The translations under genes and the position numbers were made by a program. Positions 46,931 to 60,785 of a stretch of DNA of 64,000 nucleotides are shown one piece after another; within the stretch, counting starts at the first letter, position 1, and each line of letters opens with the position of its first letter. Source of the DNA: Populus alba (Eukaryota > Streptophyta > Magnoliopsida > Malpighiales > Salicaceae); NCBI RefSeq assembly GCF_005239225.2, contig NC_133292.1, positions 6,544,985-6,608,984 of the forward strand, given 5' to 3'. Under the pieces are notes generated by a model. That model did no database searches. It had not been told where the DNA came from and saw only the letters and a list, made by a program, of their open reading frames with translations.

Positions 46931-49900
46931 ATGGAGTCACTGTTAGGATTCCAAGACGAATCGATAGCCGTTGTTGGCGATGACCAAGAGAAATCAACAT
47001 CGTCATCGTACGGCTACAAATTAGTGCCGTGGTTAAACTGGAGTGAATGGGAATGTGTTAGAGATTCTCTCTTCTCCGATTCTCCTGAGAAGATTCATTC
47101 TGCTATTACTAGAGTAAGACACAACTCTCTCTCTCTCTCTCACACACACACAAAATGTTCTCTGCTTGTTTCCCTAGAAAGTTAATTTGGAATGTCTAGG
47201 CATTCAAAGTATGAATTCAAACTTCTTGCAAAGATTCATTCTGTTTGTTTCCTGAGAAATTAGGGGAAACAGCATGTAATCTCGGCTGCTATCGTATACT
47301 TTTCACTGTTTCGGTTCAGCTGTTAAAAGTGAAAAAACCTTTTCTAACCAGTCTGTGGTTTCATTATGTTAAATTAGTGGCTTAGCTGCCAATAAAAATA
47401 TTTCCAGTTTTTCCAGTTTTAACTTATATATCTGTGATATAGATATCAACATGGCGAAGCAGAGGATGTTTACCGGCTGTGATTGATGTTACAGCTTCGA
47501 TCATTGAAGTTCAACAGAAGGATCCTTTGTACAGGTAACTCTTTGTTCCCAGTCTCGGTGAGCTTGATTCAAATGCCCAAGGTCCTTCTGTTTTTAAACG
47601 GTTAGCTTGATTCAAATGGCCCATGCCAGTTCCTTAAATTACAATGGCCATGCTAGTTCTTCTCTTCCGTGAGACTGTGATGCTATGTTATTTCTTTTCA
47701 TGAATAAAAAGAAAAGGTTTTCTGCTGCCGGGATTTGAACCGGGATTTCCTGTATAACTTGAAATTGCCAATGTGCCACAGCAGACTTATTGACAACTCT
47801 TTTCGAGTGTGATGCTATGTTATAATTGTATATTTTTGGAATCCATTTTTTTGTGTATTCTAAAAGTTTCATTTTTTTTCCTTTGTAGAAAGGACTTACC
47901 TGATGATGCTATACATTCCGAGCAAATGTTGGCAATGCTATATTGTATGGCTATCTTGAGGTAAATTGTTCTTGCATTCTTCTTCTTTTTCAACTAGAAT
48001 CTCATCATTCTCTCTAGCCTGGCTGTTGTACTGAAGTAATAATAGCATATATGTATTTGGAATTTACAAGTATTTTTCACATGGCTTGTTTTTTGATATA
48101 TTGTACGGAAATCATGAGGTAAGAACCAGGAGGGCTGGGTCAGGAAAAGCTTGTATGATGATGCATCAATAAATCATGCTACATTGATAGTTATGAAGAT
48201 GCTGGAGCAAAACATCTTGGAAATGGATTTTGCTAATATAATGGAAATTAGATATGGAGACATATTAACCCTATTCACCTAGAATAATTTGAAACATGTT
48301 GAAGCATGCAAACATAGAATTACAATGAAAATTTCTTGTCATTTATCAAGTTTGCATATCCTCAATTTTCGAAAATTTCTTTTCATTTTAAGATATGCTG
48401 AAATATTTTGCAACGAAAACACTTGTCATTTATCAAGTTGGAACAAACGACATATAATTCATTTGGATTCTTATAATTAATCCTGTTTTCTGTGTAACTT
48501 TCCTAGAAATTAGGACAGTATATCTACATCAAAGTTTTAGAGGTCTTATGCTTAAAGATTGTATTTGGTTAAGTTGCCTTATTTTGTATATGCATGCAAA
48601 CATAGAATTGCAGTAAGGAAAAATAGCAGGCTCACATTGCCAAGTGTTGTTACTGAAGGCTTGTAAACTGTGTTGTTGAGAAGACAAGGAAGAAAACAGA
48701 GGTGTCGATTGCTGAGGCAGCTGGTGCAATAGGCATTCCACGCACGCTGATCGACATTCGTCATGGTTAGTGTTTTCTTTGCATAAGCTAGTTGCTCTAT
48801 ATCGTTGGTTTTATAAGCAAAGGAGAATCTTAACTTTGGCAATTCCTGCACATGTTTTTTGGTATCTACAAGTGCAGAGTCATTAAGAATCTTAAACTGT
48901 TTTTGGGATTATTTTCCTTGAATTCATATTCTTTGGTGCCTGCTGATAATTTTTCTTTTCAGGCATGTTGCCCTTTTACTGTCCACTTGAAGGAAATGAT
49001 TGAACACTTACATAATCCTTGAGTTTTTTGCTTATTCCAAACACCCTTAAAACTACTCTTGTGGTTGCAAGTCCAAGACTCTTGACCAGTGTACCAAGAA
49101 ATGAAACTTAGTCTGTCCTATTTGCGTCCTTACTCTTCCTCTTTCAATTATCCGCAATAAGTTGTCATCAACCTATAAGCCTCCAAGTTTCCCTTATTAT
49201 CACTAAAATCAATCCCTAAAATTCACCTTATTGTTACATGATATTAATTCCATCATTTTCCAACTCTTTCTCTACTAATTAAGACACTCGAATAAACCAT
49301 AATCTTGGTGTGATGTTGATGCCTTGAGAATCTTAAAAGCATAATCTAGTATCATCCAGTAAAAGCAATTCATTTGCCTTCAATCTACAACATTAAACTG
49401 TAAACCTCAATTCTTATATCCTGACCCCTAAACTCCTCATTTTAACCAAGCTAACTCACTGCAAATACACAAATTCTTGTTGGTCCAAATCTATCCCATA
49501 TCAACAGCCAACCTGCACCCCTCTTCCTGACCCACAAACAAGGATCTAGCGTAAAGCACTTGAATATTTGTATACATGCTAGGAGAGCTATTGTAATTTT
49601 GGTGGCAGATCCAGTGGATATCTCATTAATTTGCGGTGAAATATTCTTGATTTTTTTTTGCTGGACTGAATCAAGAATTCTATTGTCTTTTCTTGATGTT
49701 GCTTTGATTGTAGAGGGTTCTCACCGTGATCTTCCTGCTCTCGCACTTGTTCGGGATTCTGCTGTTAAGGTATATTGTCCATACAAGTTTCTGTAATCTA
49801 TAGCGCAATCCTTTATCCTGAGATTCTTTTCTAACAGTTTTCCATTTAAGTCTGATAAAACTCCTGTTTCAATGTTTCATGATTTTTTTTTGGAAAATTG

Positions 49901-52900
49901 TTGGACCATGCTTCCACATGATTATTTAACTAACAAACCATGTTTGTTTTTGAAGTCTGTAAAAGTTAACTTACAACATCTGCTGCTGAAAATTTCAGGC
50001 AATTGATTGGTTGAAATCTTATTATTGGGAGCCTCAGACAAAGCAGATTCCATTCCAAAGAGATGGAAGTGCTGACATCAGAAAAGAAATCAAATCTAAA
50101 TTCCGTGAATTAGCATCCTGCTTGAAAGTTAAGAAGAGTACCCACCCTGGTTCTTCAGCAATCAAAGCAAAACGTGCGTATGAAATTTTATTTTCTTTTA
50201 TTTTCTCTCTTTGGACATTAAAAGGCCAATGCAATTTTATTTTTCTCCCTTTTGATGTTGCCAGGCCTTAGAATAATGTGATTCAAAATAAGACTTCATG
50301 ATCAAATATTCATGAAGGCTTAACATGTTTTCCCCTTTTTAACTTTTGTGACCGGTTAACCAGCATTCCACTGCATTTCCCTTCCATAGAATAAAGAACT
50401 TGTTATTCTAAGACTAAACATAGAGAAGGGAAAATCCCTCTTAACATGAAGAGATAGCTAAAACAAGGAAATCATGGTGAGTGAAAGAGGGGTCTTGTCA
50501 AATTAGATGTAGACGTAGATGCTGATGGGAATCTGTTGTCCATGCAGCATGTTTGGTTTTCATACCTACAAGAATATTGGCTCTTTTTTTTTTCCACCAC
50601 TATGTATTCAGTACATGTTCTTTTTTCCTTTGTCTGGAAAGATTAATTCTTGAAACAGTGATATCTTGGCCCGAGTCATGATGTGTTATCCCATTCCACA
50701 ATTTTTTGTCAGTTCATAAAAAGCATGATTTGTTCTTATCTGGAATTGTTACTGAAACTGCACTTTTTAGGGGTGTGATGGAGGTTGCTTTTCGCTTGGA
50801 AATGCATCAAAATATTTTTTTATTTTAAAAAATTTATTTCTGACATCAACATATCAAACAATCCAAAAAATAAAATTGAAGCTAGAAAAAATAAAATTTT
50901 TTCAAAAACGTGGTTGGACCGCAATGCCAAACAAGGCTAGTTTAAATGTAAACTTATATATTTTTTTACTCATCCCAATGAGGACATAGCATTTTTTAGT
51001 TATATGATTTTCAATGCTTATTTAATCGCTACCACTATAGAATTTCAATCTTATTGGCCGTCAGCCTTTGTAGGTGGCAAATGTTGTGAACAACTTTCTG
51101 GCCATATTAAGTTTTTCTCACTTGTGTCCCGCACGCTATATTCATCCAAATCTAGGGGTGAGATGATACGCCCCAATTATTTTTAAGAAGTAATAAAGGC
51201 AAAGTTCAAATTTATGGTTCTTTCATTCTTGATATTTCTTGGTTGCGATATAGTTCATTATGAACACTTAGTGAAGAACTTTTGAGGATAGTTTTTGATG
51301 TTGTAGGAATTCTCTCAGATACTGTTTGAAATTTGGAGTCGTGGCTAATGCATGGAAGATGACCCAAATATCTGCACACACAAGTTATATATGTATTTGC
51401 TGATGAACTTCTTTCTTCAGGTTCTAAGAAGAATATTACCAAGACTTTGAAAAATCTGGTTCGTCTATATTCTTCCTTCTCCTCAGAAGTACTGTCAGTT
51501 TTGTTGGAGTTCTTGCTCAAGGCTTTGGATTCCTCAAATTTGGTAGAGCTTCCAAAAGATTGCCTAGTTGGCGAAGGCGTGTGTACTTTGTTGGATGATT
51601 GGAAGCTTGTAATAACAAAATTCTCAAAGAAGGAACCAGAAGTACTCCTTATGCTTCTTAAGGCTGTTCTAAATATGATTGATACTCATGAAGCCATGAA
51701 ATATGAAATGGGTAACCACAAACTCAGTCCTCCTGTGTTCCATAGCTATTGTTTGCTTATTCTTTAGGTCCTGTTAGGATAATCAGAAACTTTAGTAGTT
51801 GTTAACTGCTAACGTTCTCCATTTTCACCGTGCTTGGGGTTAATATTTTTTTGTTTGCTCACAAGAAGCACAGAAATAGCACTACTTGTATTGGTTTTAT
51901 TAGCAAGAAGTTTCAGAAGATATAGGTTTAGAAAAAGAAATTCTCTCCAAACCTTTAACAAAATTCCAAATGCTACTGCTTTCAGCTAGCTATAATTTGG
52001 TGTCAACTTTCAATATGCATTTTGTTTTTGCGTTTGAAACCCACTTGTGAACTTTTCTTCGTTGAACCAACTTTTGTGATCATTGGTCTTTATTTGAGCT
52101 AGTGAATTAGGCATGCCCAACCTCGTATTTGTTGAACTCTTTTCAACCTGTTTATGAGCTATATCTGATTAACCATGCAAGTACCTGGTTTACAATGAAT
52201 GCCAGCTTGATTCGGAATGACATATAGCTGCCTGTAACTATACATGATAGCTTCAAAAAGGTTCAATGCAATAATAATCACATAAATGGTTTTGATTTAA
52301 TGTTCTCTTTATTGACCTTTTCTGAAATCTTGTTTAGGAACACATCTCATATCATGGGAGCATGGAACAGAGAATTGCCAAATTGATCGACTTTCTTCCT
52401 TGTTTGCATGGCTTGTTGGACAACTCAAGGGTCTAAAGCCTCTTCGCTGTAAACAATCTGCAGCTGAAAGCTTAGCCTCTTCAATAGGAATGAATTTATC
52501 CAACGCAATCCTGATGGAGGTTCTCCGTAAATGCCTTCTGGTGTCCTCATATGGCAATAAACAGCTTATGTGTTCAGCACTGCATCTTGCACAGTTGATG
52601 GGTGATAGCTCTGTGATGGATAAACTCAAAAAACTAAGTTTGCTAGCTTTATCAGACCCAGATGTTACCCAAGAGAAGTCTCCTCCCCCGAGTTTGAATA
52701 GCCTTCTTACCCAGCAAGATCAATCTATCCATCAGGCCACCAAGAAGCTAGACTTTGTAAAACTTTGCCGAACAAAGAGTAAAGTTGCTGAGAGAACAGA
52801 TGGTGATGTGGGTAGTTCAGGCAGATGGGTTGTGGCAAAATCATGGAACCCATGTCCAATTGGTATGTTGCCTCGTGACCTTGGATCTTCTGGCTGTCTT

Positions 52901-53254
52901 CCTGTTCTTGACTGTGATGACGACAGTAAAAAGCCTGTGCATGCATCAGAAAGGAATCAGATCTGGGAACAGAAACAATGTAGCATAAGAGAACCTGGTG
53001 GTGATATTCCTTTATCAGATTACACTAGTGTCGAGAGGACTGGTAGCAAGAGAGAAGCTGGTTCTGATATTTATTTATTGGACAAATCAAGTGTGAAGAA
53101 GATGAGAGAGACAGCAGACAGTTTTGAATCAGAGGATGAGAATGTTTTGTTGTCAAAAGATGACAAAGGTTGTCTAATGATAAACGGGGTCTGGAAGAAA
53201 ATCGGGGAAGAAGAGCTGCTTGCTATTATGTCTAATGTGAGGATTTTGGTGTAG
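46931..53254 (+). CDS. LAS1-like pre-rRNA processing protein, 8 exons
   Basis: Exons 46931-47113, 47443-47534, 47889-47960, 48659-48765, 49714-49769, 49999-50173, 51421-51711 and 52338-53254 join with matching phases to 630 residues. The N-terminal Las1 domain (KLVPWLNWSEWECVRDSLFS, STWRSRGCLPAVIDVTASII, ARTLIDIRHEGSHRDLPAL-like) contains the HEPN nuclease motif RHxxxH at R150-H155, so the endonuclease that cuts ITS2 in the 60S precursor should be active. The middle is helical. The C-terminal part is acidic and Ser-rich and ends with a conserved-looking KKIGEEELLAIMSNVRILV. In yeast Las1 works with the Grc3 kinase in the nucleolus. Introns contain a tRNA-like relic and an AT-rich repeat copy. 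The exon 4/5 border falls inside the catalytic motif (H|E). Confidence 0.92.
47721..47785 (-). pseudogene. tRNA-like relic in LAS1-like intron 2
   Basis: On the minus strand 65 bases start TCTGCTG and end CAGCAGA, a perfect 7-bp acceptor stem. A-box-like TGGCACATTGG and B-box GGTTCAAATCC are present. The T stem has one C:C mismatch, the anticodon stem ATTTC/GAAAT closes an 11-base loop, and no variable loop is left, so it is shorter than a normal tRNA (about 72). Probably a degenerate tRNA gene or tRNA-derived SINE head. Confidence 0.5.
50765..50945. repeat. AT-rich repeat copy in LAS1-like intron 6
   Basis: TGCTTTTCGCTTGGAAATGC, ATCAAAATATTTTTTTATTT and TCTGACATCAACATATCAAA match the copy in PYD2 intron 5 (TGCTTTTCGCTTTGAAATAC and TTTGATATCAGTGCATCA), in the opposite gene-relative orientation. 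Confidence 0.6.
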
Positions 53255-55180
53255 AAGTCCCCAGAATAACATTTTTGATTTCTTTATGGTGCCCTATTTA
53301 CTCAATTTATTCTCATTGATATTCATCTGCAACCCTTTAACAACCTCATTCTCATGGGAAATGAAATTACTGGAATTTACGCCAAGAAGCTGGCATGGCT
53401 CAAACTGGTTTCTAGGCACTCGGCACGCTCTTATTACTCCTTTCTAAAGTGATAAATTTTCAATGGGAGTGGAGCATGCTGCGAGGAAACATGGCCTAGC
53501 ATCAACTTCGATATTTTCGTGATGCATTTTGTTCAGGTTTGTTCCCGTCATTCTTGTAAACTGCTTTCAGCTATGTCAAGGTTGGTCTGTACTCTGCTGG
53601 CAATGTGATTGCTCTTATCTTGTTCAAGGTGCCGCATTAGCAACACTACAGGAGCATAACTTTTAGAGCAAAAAAATAACAAGATCTTGCATTGCCATAC
53701 CTGTCCATTTGCGTAAAAGAACAACTTGAGTTTTTGCTTTCAGGGGTCTCACGTACCGACTCGTTTAGCATTCCATCACGTGGATTGTGAATATTGAAAT
53801 TACTTGTTTATAGTGCTGTTTGATACTTTCCAATTGTTTATCAAGAGAGCAGCCCTTAGATGCTGTAGCTAGACAACTAGGAGTAAAAAAACACTCGAGA
53901 TATTAATAACGTCAAAAAAAACAAAGGACTTACAAAAAATACAAGGAACTAGGCGAAGATCCAATGGTACAAAGCACGCCATCAGAGTTGGGCCCACCAC
54001 TGAAATGTAGTAACTAGCATATGGAGGAAAGCCCGGCAGGGGCGACCTGAGAACACATGTTGCCCAAGATAACCCAGGAGGGTGCAGCCCACATGTGATT
54101 TCAGGTCGCTCCTGTAGGAATCCTCCACGATCGGCCGCCTCTGTGTTTTCCGTTTGCTCAACTTCGGCGATGAATCCCTCGGGCTTCATTCCTTGTTATA
54201 TAGCACCAAAAACCCAGTACTTCCTTTCAAATGTACTACACGGAGTCACCATATGCAGTAGTACTTGATATGGATCTTTTAATTGAATTATCACCCAATT
54301 TGTACTCCCTGATCCAGCCCCATTGTACTGCTATGGAGCACCAAATTGGCATGATATCGATGTAGGAAGGCTAATGAAGGATGCATGGTTTTAGTACACA
54401 GGTGATTGTGGGTCGTACAGAAGTATGATTAGCACAAAAACCAAGAAAGCAGTACATCTGTACGTCACGTGTATATCATGGAAGGAATCGTTCAAGAGTA
54501 TTGGAGTTTGGAAGAAAATTCGCCCTGTATTTTAGTACCAAACCAAACTATGTTGATTTCTTACCATTAAGAAAAGCTAAAAACTCATCTTTCTTATTGA
54601 AAAATAAAAAAGATTATTATTATTATGATATATATTTTCCATTTAGTTAGATTGCTACTGGAGTTGAATTAGGTTGGAATTGCGTTTTAATATGTTAATG
54701 TTAAAAATAATTTTTTAAAAAAAAAAAAAAAATTATTTTGATATATTTAAAAATTAAAAAATATTTATATTTATTTATTATATATATATATATATAACAA
54801 ATATATATCTCGAGTTTGAATTGAGTTTTTATAATATTTATATCTTATTTATTACGTATAAAATAATGTAAATATCCAAAATAACTCATCCATAAAGGTA
54901 GTGTCGGTATCCTAAATTGCCTTTCCTAAATAATACATTTAATTAATATTAAATACATGAGAAAACGGACGAGTAGGGTCTATTCTTTGAACACAGTCTT
55001 GATCCGTGTCGTGTCCAGCCAACCATTGACTATTATCTAGTTTAGTAATTCTTAGTAGTTTTTGAAAAGAAAAATTGCGGTCTTAAATTACTCAAAAGAC
55101 TCTACAACAAATGGAGTAATACCGCTAACGCACCTACTGGCTTTGCGTTCCATGCTACGATATAGTTGTAGAAGCCATTC
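53255..55180. other. LAS1-like 3' flank and AT-rich spacer
   Basis: A 106-residue minus-strand frame at 53869-54189, with TATATAA 12 bases before its ATG and higher GC, is not recognised (GGFLQERPEITCGLHPPGLS). About 54660-54800 is an AT-rich repeat copy ending in a TA microsatellite (54778-54798). I see no supported gene. Confidence 0.4.
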
Positions 55181-56280
55181 AAACAGTTTTAAAGTTGTTT
55201 ATGATTGATTTTTAAAGTGTTTTTTGTTTTAAAATATATTAAAAAATATATTTTTTATTTTTAAAAAATTATTTTTAAAATTAGTACATTAAAACGATTC
55301 AAAACATATAAAAATAATTAATTTTTAACAAAAAAAATTAAAATTTTTTAAAAACACAGGTTCATCAGTGATTTTTTTTTTAAGGGTACAATATTCTATA
55401 AGTACAAACCACACCTTTAAAAATTAAAAAAACATAATTTTTACAAAAAAAAAAAAAAAAAAGAAGAAAACACAAATTATCTTCTATTCAAACACAGACG
55501 TAGAAACATGGGCTTCAGAAGCATACGAAACAGCACAAAAAGACCTGATATAAAAATATTACAGGCTCGGACCTCTTAGGGACACCACAATCAATGAATT
55601 TTCTAATGCTTCGACAGAGCTTGGCCCATGTTGCTGTCTCTTCAATGGCGAAAAGAAGACGAGATGCTCCTTCCTCCCGAAAGTATTTTTTGTCTTCCAA
55701 GCCACCCATCACCAAAGGGTATCCTTTTCACCTTTATCTTTTTCAATAAAATCAAAAGGCTTCATAAATATGGAATTATTGCCTCCCCTCACTCTCATCG
55801 GATTTCTCAAGCATCTTCAAACTTACTTTCACTATGGTACAAGACTTCAAAGATGAACTTGATGCATATGCTATCCTTGGAGAACTACTGGATGGATGCA
55901 TGGGATCCACTCTTATCCTCGGAGATCCTTAAAGGAAGATAGAGGGCTACTGTCCTCTATATATGGGGTACGATCCCTCTTTTTTTTTTTTGAGACAACG
56001 CCATGAGAGGTAATGATTTGAAAATCCAAGATGCAAATCTATTTTCTTTTTAGGAATATGGTGTAAAAGTTTTGCTTAGATCCTTGCATGTGGATTTCCA
56101 TGGTGTCACGGAGATTATAAGGTCTTTGATTTCTCTTTTTGGGTCCATTAATTGATCGTATATATAAATTATCCCAATTGGTGGCTAGCTAATTGGTGCA
56201 TAGAATAACCATGCGTCCCAAAGAGTGGCATTTTTTAGGTTGAATTATGATAAAAATCTAGGTGAATAAAAAATTTAAAA
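55180..56280. other. AT-rich repeat copy and an unassigned coding-like stretch
   Basis: About 55180-55375 is an AT-rich repeat copy. Around 55515-55960 the minus strand has protein-like but broken frames (LEDKKYFREEGASRLLFAIE, then ETATWAKLCRSIRKFIDCGV; upstream, another frame VDPMHPSSSSPRIAYASSSS). No family recognised; possibly a decayed gene. Confidence 0.3.
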
Positions 56281-58250
56281 CATATTTTGAATTTGTTTGT
56301 ATTTTTTTTTATAATTACAAATAAAATCAAAAGAATTAATTTATTTGTTTATTATTCGTTTTTAAGTAAAAATTGGAATCATTACTATAATTGTTTTTTT
56401 TTCAAACAACTTTATTCAATTTTCAAAAATTGTGATGTTTTGAGAATTAAACGATTTTTTAACTTATGAAACAAGATTTTTTTTTTTAAAAAAAAAATAG
56501 TAGAAATGATACGGATATTTTAAGGGAAATATTGCCATATACATCCAACTTGTTAAATTAATACTTTAATTCTTGAATTAAAAAAAAAAGATGTTTCGGT
56601 CTTTTAATTTTTTTTTAAATAGTATGATTATTTTATGCCCTTTAAGACAAACACTATAACTCTCTCACAAACATTTTTTAATTATTTTACATTGGTTATA
56701 GTGTAAAATTAAAGGTTACTCATAAACATTATTATAATTGGCATATATTAAATAATATTTAAAAATAAAATTGTTATTTCATGTAATGCACTTGCCAATG
56801 TATGGACAGCCCTCGCACCATTTGAGTGGCAGATGCGAAGTTTTTTGACCACCAAACCCTATCTTCTAGTATGATGTTTGGAAGATCTTAGTGTCCTCCA
56901 TAAAATGTAACGACATGTGTGCTAGAAATGTTTTTAGTTTGGCTTTGCTAACTTTGTTTTCTTTCTTCTTCTTTCTTTTTTTTTAAATTATGCACAAACA
57001 CATTCAAAATTTCAGACCATCCAATTCAGTTTCTTTTTTCCTTCATATTTACTCCATATCCTTTTTATTACTATTTTATTTTTTATTTTTGAATAAACTA
57101 TAAAATTACAATTATTTTTAAAATAATTCATCCCTACCATTTTTTTTTAATTTATAACTAATCTATTAAATTACAAATGTTTTTTATTTTTACTCCTCTA
57201 TGATTTTTTAATCTTTCAAATTTGGTCTTCATTCATTTTATTACTATTGTTTTTTTTGTTTAGGATCATTTTATTTTTTTTTTTCAAATTTCATCATCTT
57301 TTGTTTTTTTTTTTTCATCAAATTTTATCCTCATTTTTTTGTTGCTATCTTTTTTACTTTTGCAAGTTTTTTTATTAGTATTTTTTTTTCAAGATTTTAT
57401 CACTCAAAATTAAATTGGTTGGAAATTAAACTTATTGATCGAAACCATGTCCAAGATTTCACAAGTTGCGAGTTTTAGAGATTAGACAAGGTTTAATAGG
57501 TTTGCCTAGGTTTTTTGTTTTTCTTCCTTTTGTTATGCTGAATTTTTCTAATTTTTGTAATCTTTTTTTTTTTTGGGTTTTGCTTTGTTAATTTTTATGA
57601 TTTGCTTTTTTTGGAGTTATTAGCCCTTGATTCATGACCAAGATCATTGGTTTTAAAAGCTAACAGGAGTTCATTTTTATTTTTTTTCTTTTTTAAATTG
57701 ATTGATTTCAATTTTTTCCTTCAAGCTTTTTTTTTTTTCATAATTTTCTTTCTATGAGATCATCCAAATCTTATATTCATGGTCACGAGGTTTACGAGTT
57801 CACCCATTGTAATAGTTTTTTTTTTTTTTGTTTTTTTTAAGTTTTTTATATACTTTCATTTTTCAATATTAAGTTGTTTGATAATTCAAATATGTTCAAG
57901 TTTGTTTGTTTTTTTTAGTATTGTTATTTTTTTGGTCAATTTATTTATTATTTTTTTCTTCTTCATATTATTTAATTTTACTAATTAAAGTAATGACTCG
58001 GTCTAAGATTTTTCAAGCCCTAATATTTTCTTTTACATTGAATTTTTTCCCCCCAGCCTTCATAGTAACGCAGACCGCAAATATAGTAATAACTATGGAA
58101 ACTATCGTGCTGCTTTGTTTGTTTACCAAGAGTTTCCATATATTTCTTCTTCTTTTTTTTCTTTTAATTGGAAATTTCCACCTACTAATCTTGCAAGTGA
58201 GTACTCTGTTTTATACTAAATTAATAGTCTGATGATATCTTCTAAGAATC
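56280..58250. repeat. T-rich strand-asymmetric repeat region
   Basis: From about 56930 to 58010 the plus strand is a series of long T tracts separated by islands such as ACCATGTCCAAGATTTCACA (57445), TTCATGACCAAGATCATTGG (57630), TTCATGGTCACGAGGTTTAC (57776) and ATGACTCGGTCTAAGATTTT (57992), which look like diverged units of one repeat. Open frames here are low-complexity Phe/Ile runs, not genes. Confidence 0.5.
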
Positions 58251-60600
58251 TGAAAATCAAGCTACTTTTACAGAAATCCCCTCTGTTTCTTCATAATTCA
58301 GGATTGCTCATAGTCACATGTTATGCCATTTAGATTTGTGTGCTCCTATAAGACAAAGAACTAGCCCCCCCCCCCCCCCTCTGATCACTCTTCGTGGTGT
58401 GAAAAGGGCAAATTATGTTGTGGGTCACATGGAGATAGAGAAAGATCATGTGATGTAATCCATGGCATGTCCACTGCAAATTCTGAATATATTGAAGAGA
58501 GAGAGAGGTCATAAATGGGATTGAATCTTGTTTATTATTGAAATATTCCAAAGAGCCACCCCTGCCTGATCTTCCAAGGTTTCCTATCTGGAAAACCAAC
58601 CAATCATTTCTTTACAAGCACGCAAGAGGGGCTGCAGCTTGCTTGCTTTGTGTATCAAAATGGATCCATATCATTTATTTTTCAGGCAAATCCAATCCCT
58701 GGAAATGGAGTTACCAAGAAAAGCAACACGTAAAATTAGAAAAGAAAAGCAAAAATGAAAAGAAAATTTCCCCCATTTTTTTTAAAAACATTCTTTGTTT
58801 TTTATGTATATATTGAAAGGAAAAGGAGAAAGATTCACTATCTGTTTTCTGTTTCTAGTGAGCAAAACAGATGAGACTAATTTATTTCAATGTGATTACA
58901 GTTAATTTCATTGGATTTAATGTACAATTTGCAGCATTTACTTCCATGCCAGTAGTATTCGCAATAAAAATGATATTATCGGCATCAGAACATTTCATTT
59001 GCAACCATTTGTTCATTCTTCCGAGCAGTATATAAAAACAGAGAAAAAAATAAAATAAAATCACACTTATTTATTTTGTATAAATAAGTGTCAATATTGT
59101 GTATAAACAAAGACCATTCGAATAAAGGATACATATTAGTGCTGGATTTAGCTATGAAGACTCAATCAAAGTATGAGTCTTGAACGCTTATATCAATTGT
59201 AAGAACCATGAAGTTCTTAATTAATTTAAATAATTGTGTTTTTGTGCTGAATAATCGGCCAATAAACTTAGAGGTTAATTTACTCCAATGCCGAGCAAAA
59301 ACTTAATTAGACTAAACCAGAGAAAGAGACAAGAACCCTAAAATAAGACTTTTAAATCCTTTACAAAAACTAAATATAAGAATCTTAAGCTAGGAAATTC
59401 ATGAAGTCTTTTAAAATAATCTTTATCATAAAACATTCCGGGTTCAAATTGAAGAAGTGCAGAACAGCCGTGCATAGCCGAGCAATCTTCCATTGAATAA
59501 GTTCTGTACACGAACATATATAATTTGAAATATTTATTTTAAAGGTGGGCAGTCCTGTAATGTTCAAAGAAATAAATGATTAAAGTTGAGGAATGTTCCG
59601 ACTACACACACACACACACACACACATATATATTCCTATTATATTTTCATTAAATAATTAATGGGGGGTGGGGAGCTTCAGCTCATGTCGTTATATATCT
59701 TGATCTATCGTAATAAATTTTTAACAAGCTAGCTATAGGGTGTATTGTCCAAGGCTTAATTATCTGGAAAAAAACATAAATAAATAAAAGCCTGTGAGTG
59801 CCAACTTGCTTGCCTCCCTTCGCTGATCACATGCATAACAAGCCAGAATTCATAGCCAAGTTGAAAACCCTTTTGATTCATTATTTCAGAGAATACATAA
59901 TTACGACTTCTGTGCAATCACAGATTAAATATATAACTAGGGCTTCTCGATGCAGCCTTTTTTTTTTTTTTTAATTTTTGATTCACTGGTCACTGGTGAA
60001 TGTAAGACTCCAATAAATAGAATATAGTGTTCCTTGATGACAGCAAGGGTTAAAGATAGAGATTCAAAATATGTATTCGCAAGCTTCCAAGTTTCAGTTC
60101 TAGAGAAGAATATAATGTCCCTCCTAGGGTGGAGGAACCATATCTTAACATCATTAATTTTCTAAACCAGCTAGTGAATTTGGATCTTTTATGTCTGGGA
60201 CAAAATGAAATCTCGCTATATATATATTTGGGCACTTCACCTTTTCTAATTTCTTTTTTGTAAGGAATATCATAGCAAAAACCTCCAAGAATTCTTTTCT
60301 GATACTAAGAGAAGTTGCTATACTGTATGGCAGCATGGGTTATGGCGAACATCAAATAGGAACAGATTTGTCCTTGCATGGAAAGACAATGATTCTAAAC
60401 CATCATTTGGGTGTGCCCTAATCAAAAGAAAAGTTCATGAGCTCAAGATGCATCTTCCTCCACTCACTTCAAAGAAAAAAAGGATGCATCTTTCCCCGCC
60501 TGCTAGCTGCTAATAGTACTGCAGCCAAGGCGCAAAGGAACAATCAATAGCTAATTAAGTGCTCATATTGGATCTTATAATTATAGTATTTCGAGAAAAG
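58251..60600. other. Spacer upstream of HSFB3-like gene
   Basis: No gene seen. Contains a C tract of 14 (58366-58379), a CA microsatellite (59606-59626) and ordinary AT-rich DNA. The last several hundred bases could hold the promoter of the heat-shock factor; no perfect HSE triplet was noticed. Confidence 0.45.
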
Positions 60601-60619
60601 TTCAATACTATAATTTACT

Positions 60620-60785
60620 GACATGGTCATATGCTTCTTAAAGTTAGAAACTACGATGAGAGAGAAAGAGAGAGCAAAGAGTGGCTTTTATTTTAGTGAC
60701 ATGGCCATATGTTTCTGTTTCATAAAGTTAGAAAATTATAATGAGAGAGAGAGAGAGGGAGAGGGAGAGAGAGAGAGAGAGAGGA
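60620..60785 (+). repeat. 78-base tandem duplication plus GA microsatellite in the HSFB3-like 5' region
   Basis: GACATGGTCATATGCTTCTT...AAAGTTAGAAA...ATGAGAGAG at 60620-60672 recurs with minor changes at 60698-60752 (offset 78). The second copy runs into a (GA)n tract to about 60784. It lies 110-270 bases before the ATG and forms a leader open frame (60623-60880) with two in-frame ATGs that ends before the main start. Confidence 0.6.

Noticed and set aside
57779..58232. Two overlapping hydrophobic frames
   Set aside because: Product of T tracts in a diverged repeat region; no start context or family similarity.
59606..59626. CA repeat considered as regulatory
   Set aside because: Plain microsatellite with no gene nearby.
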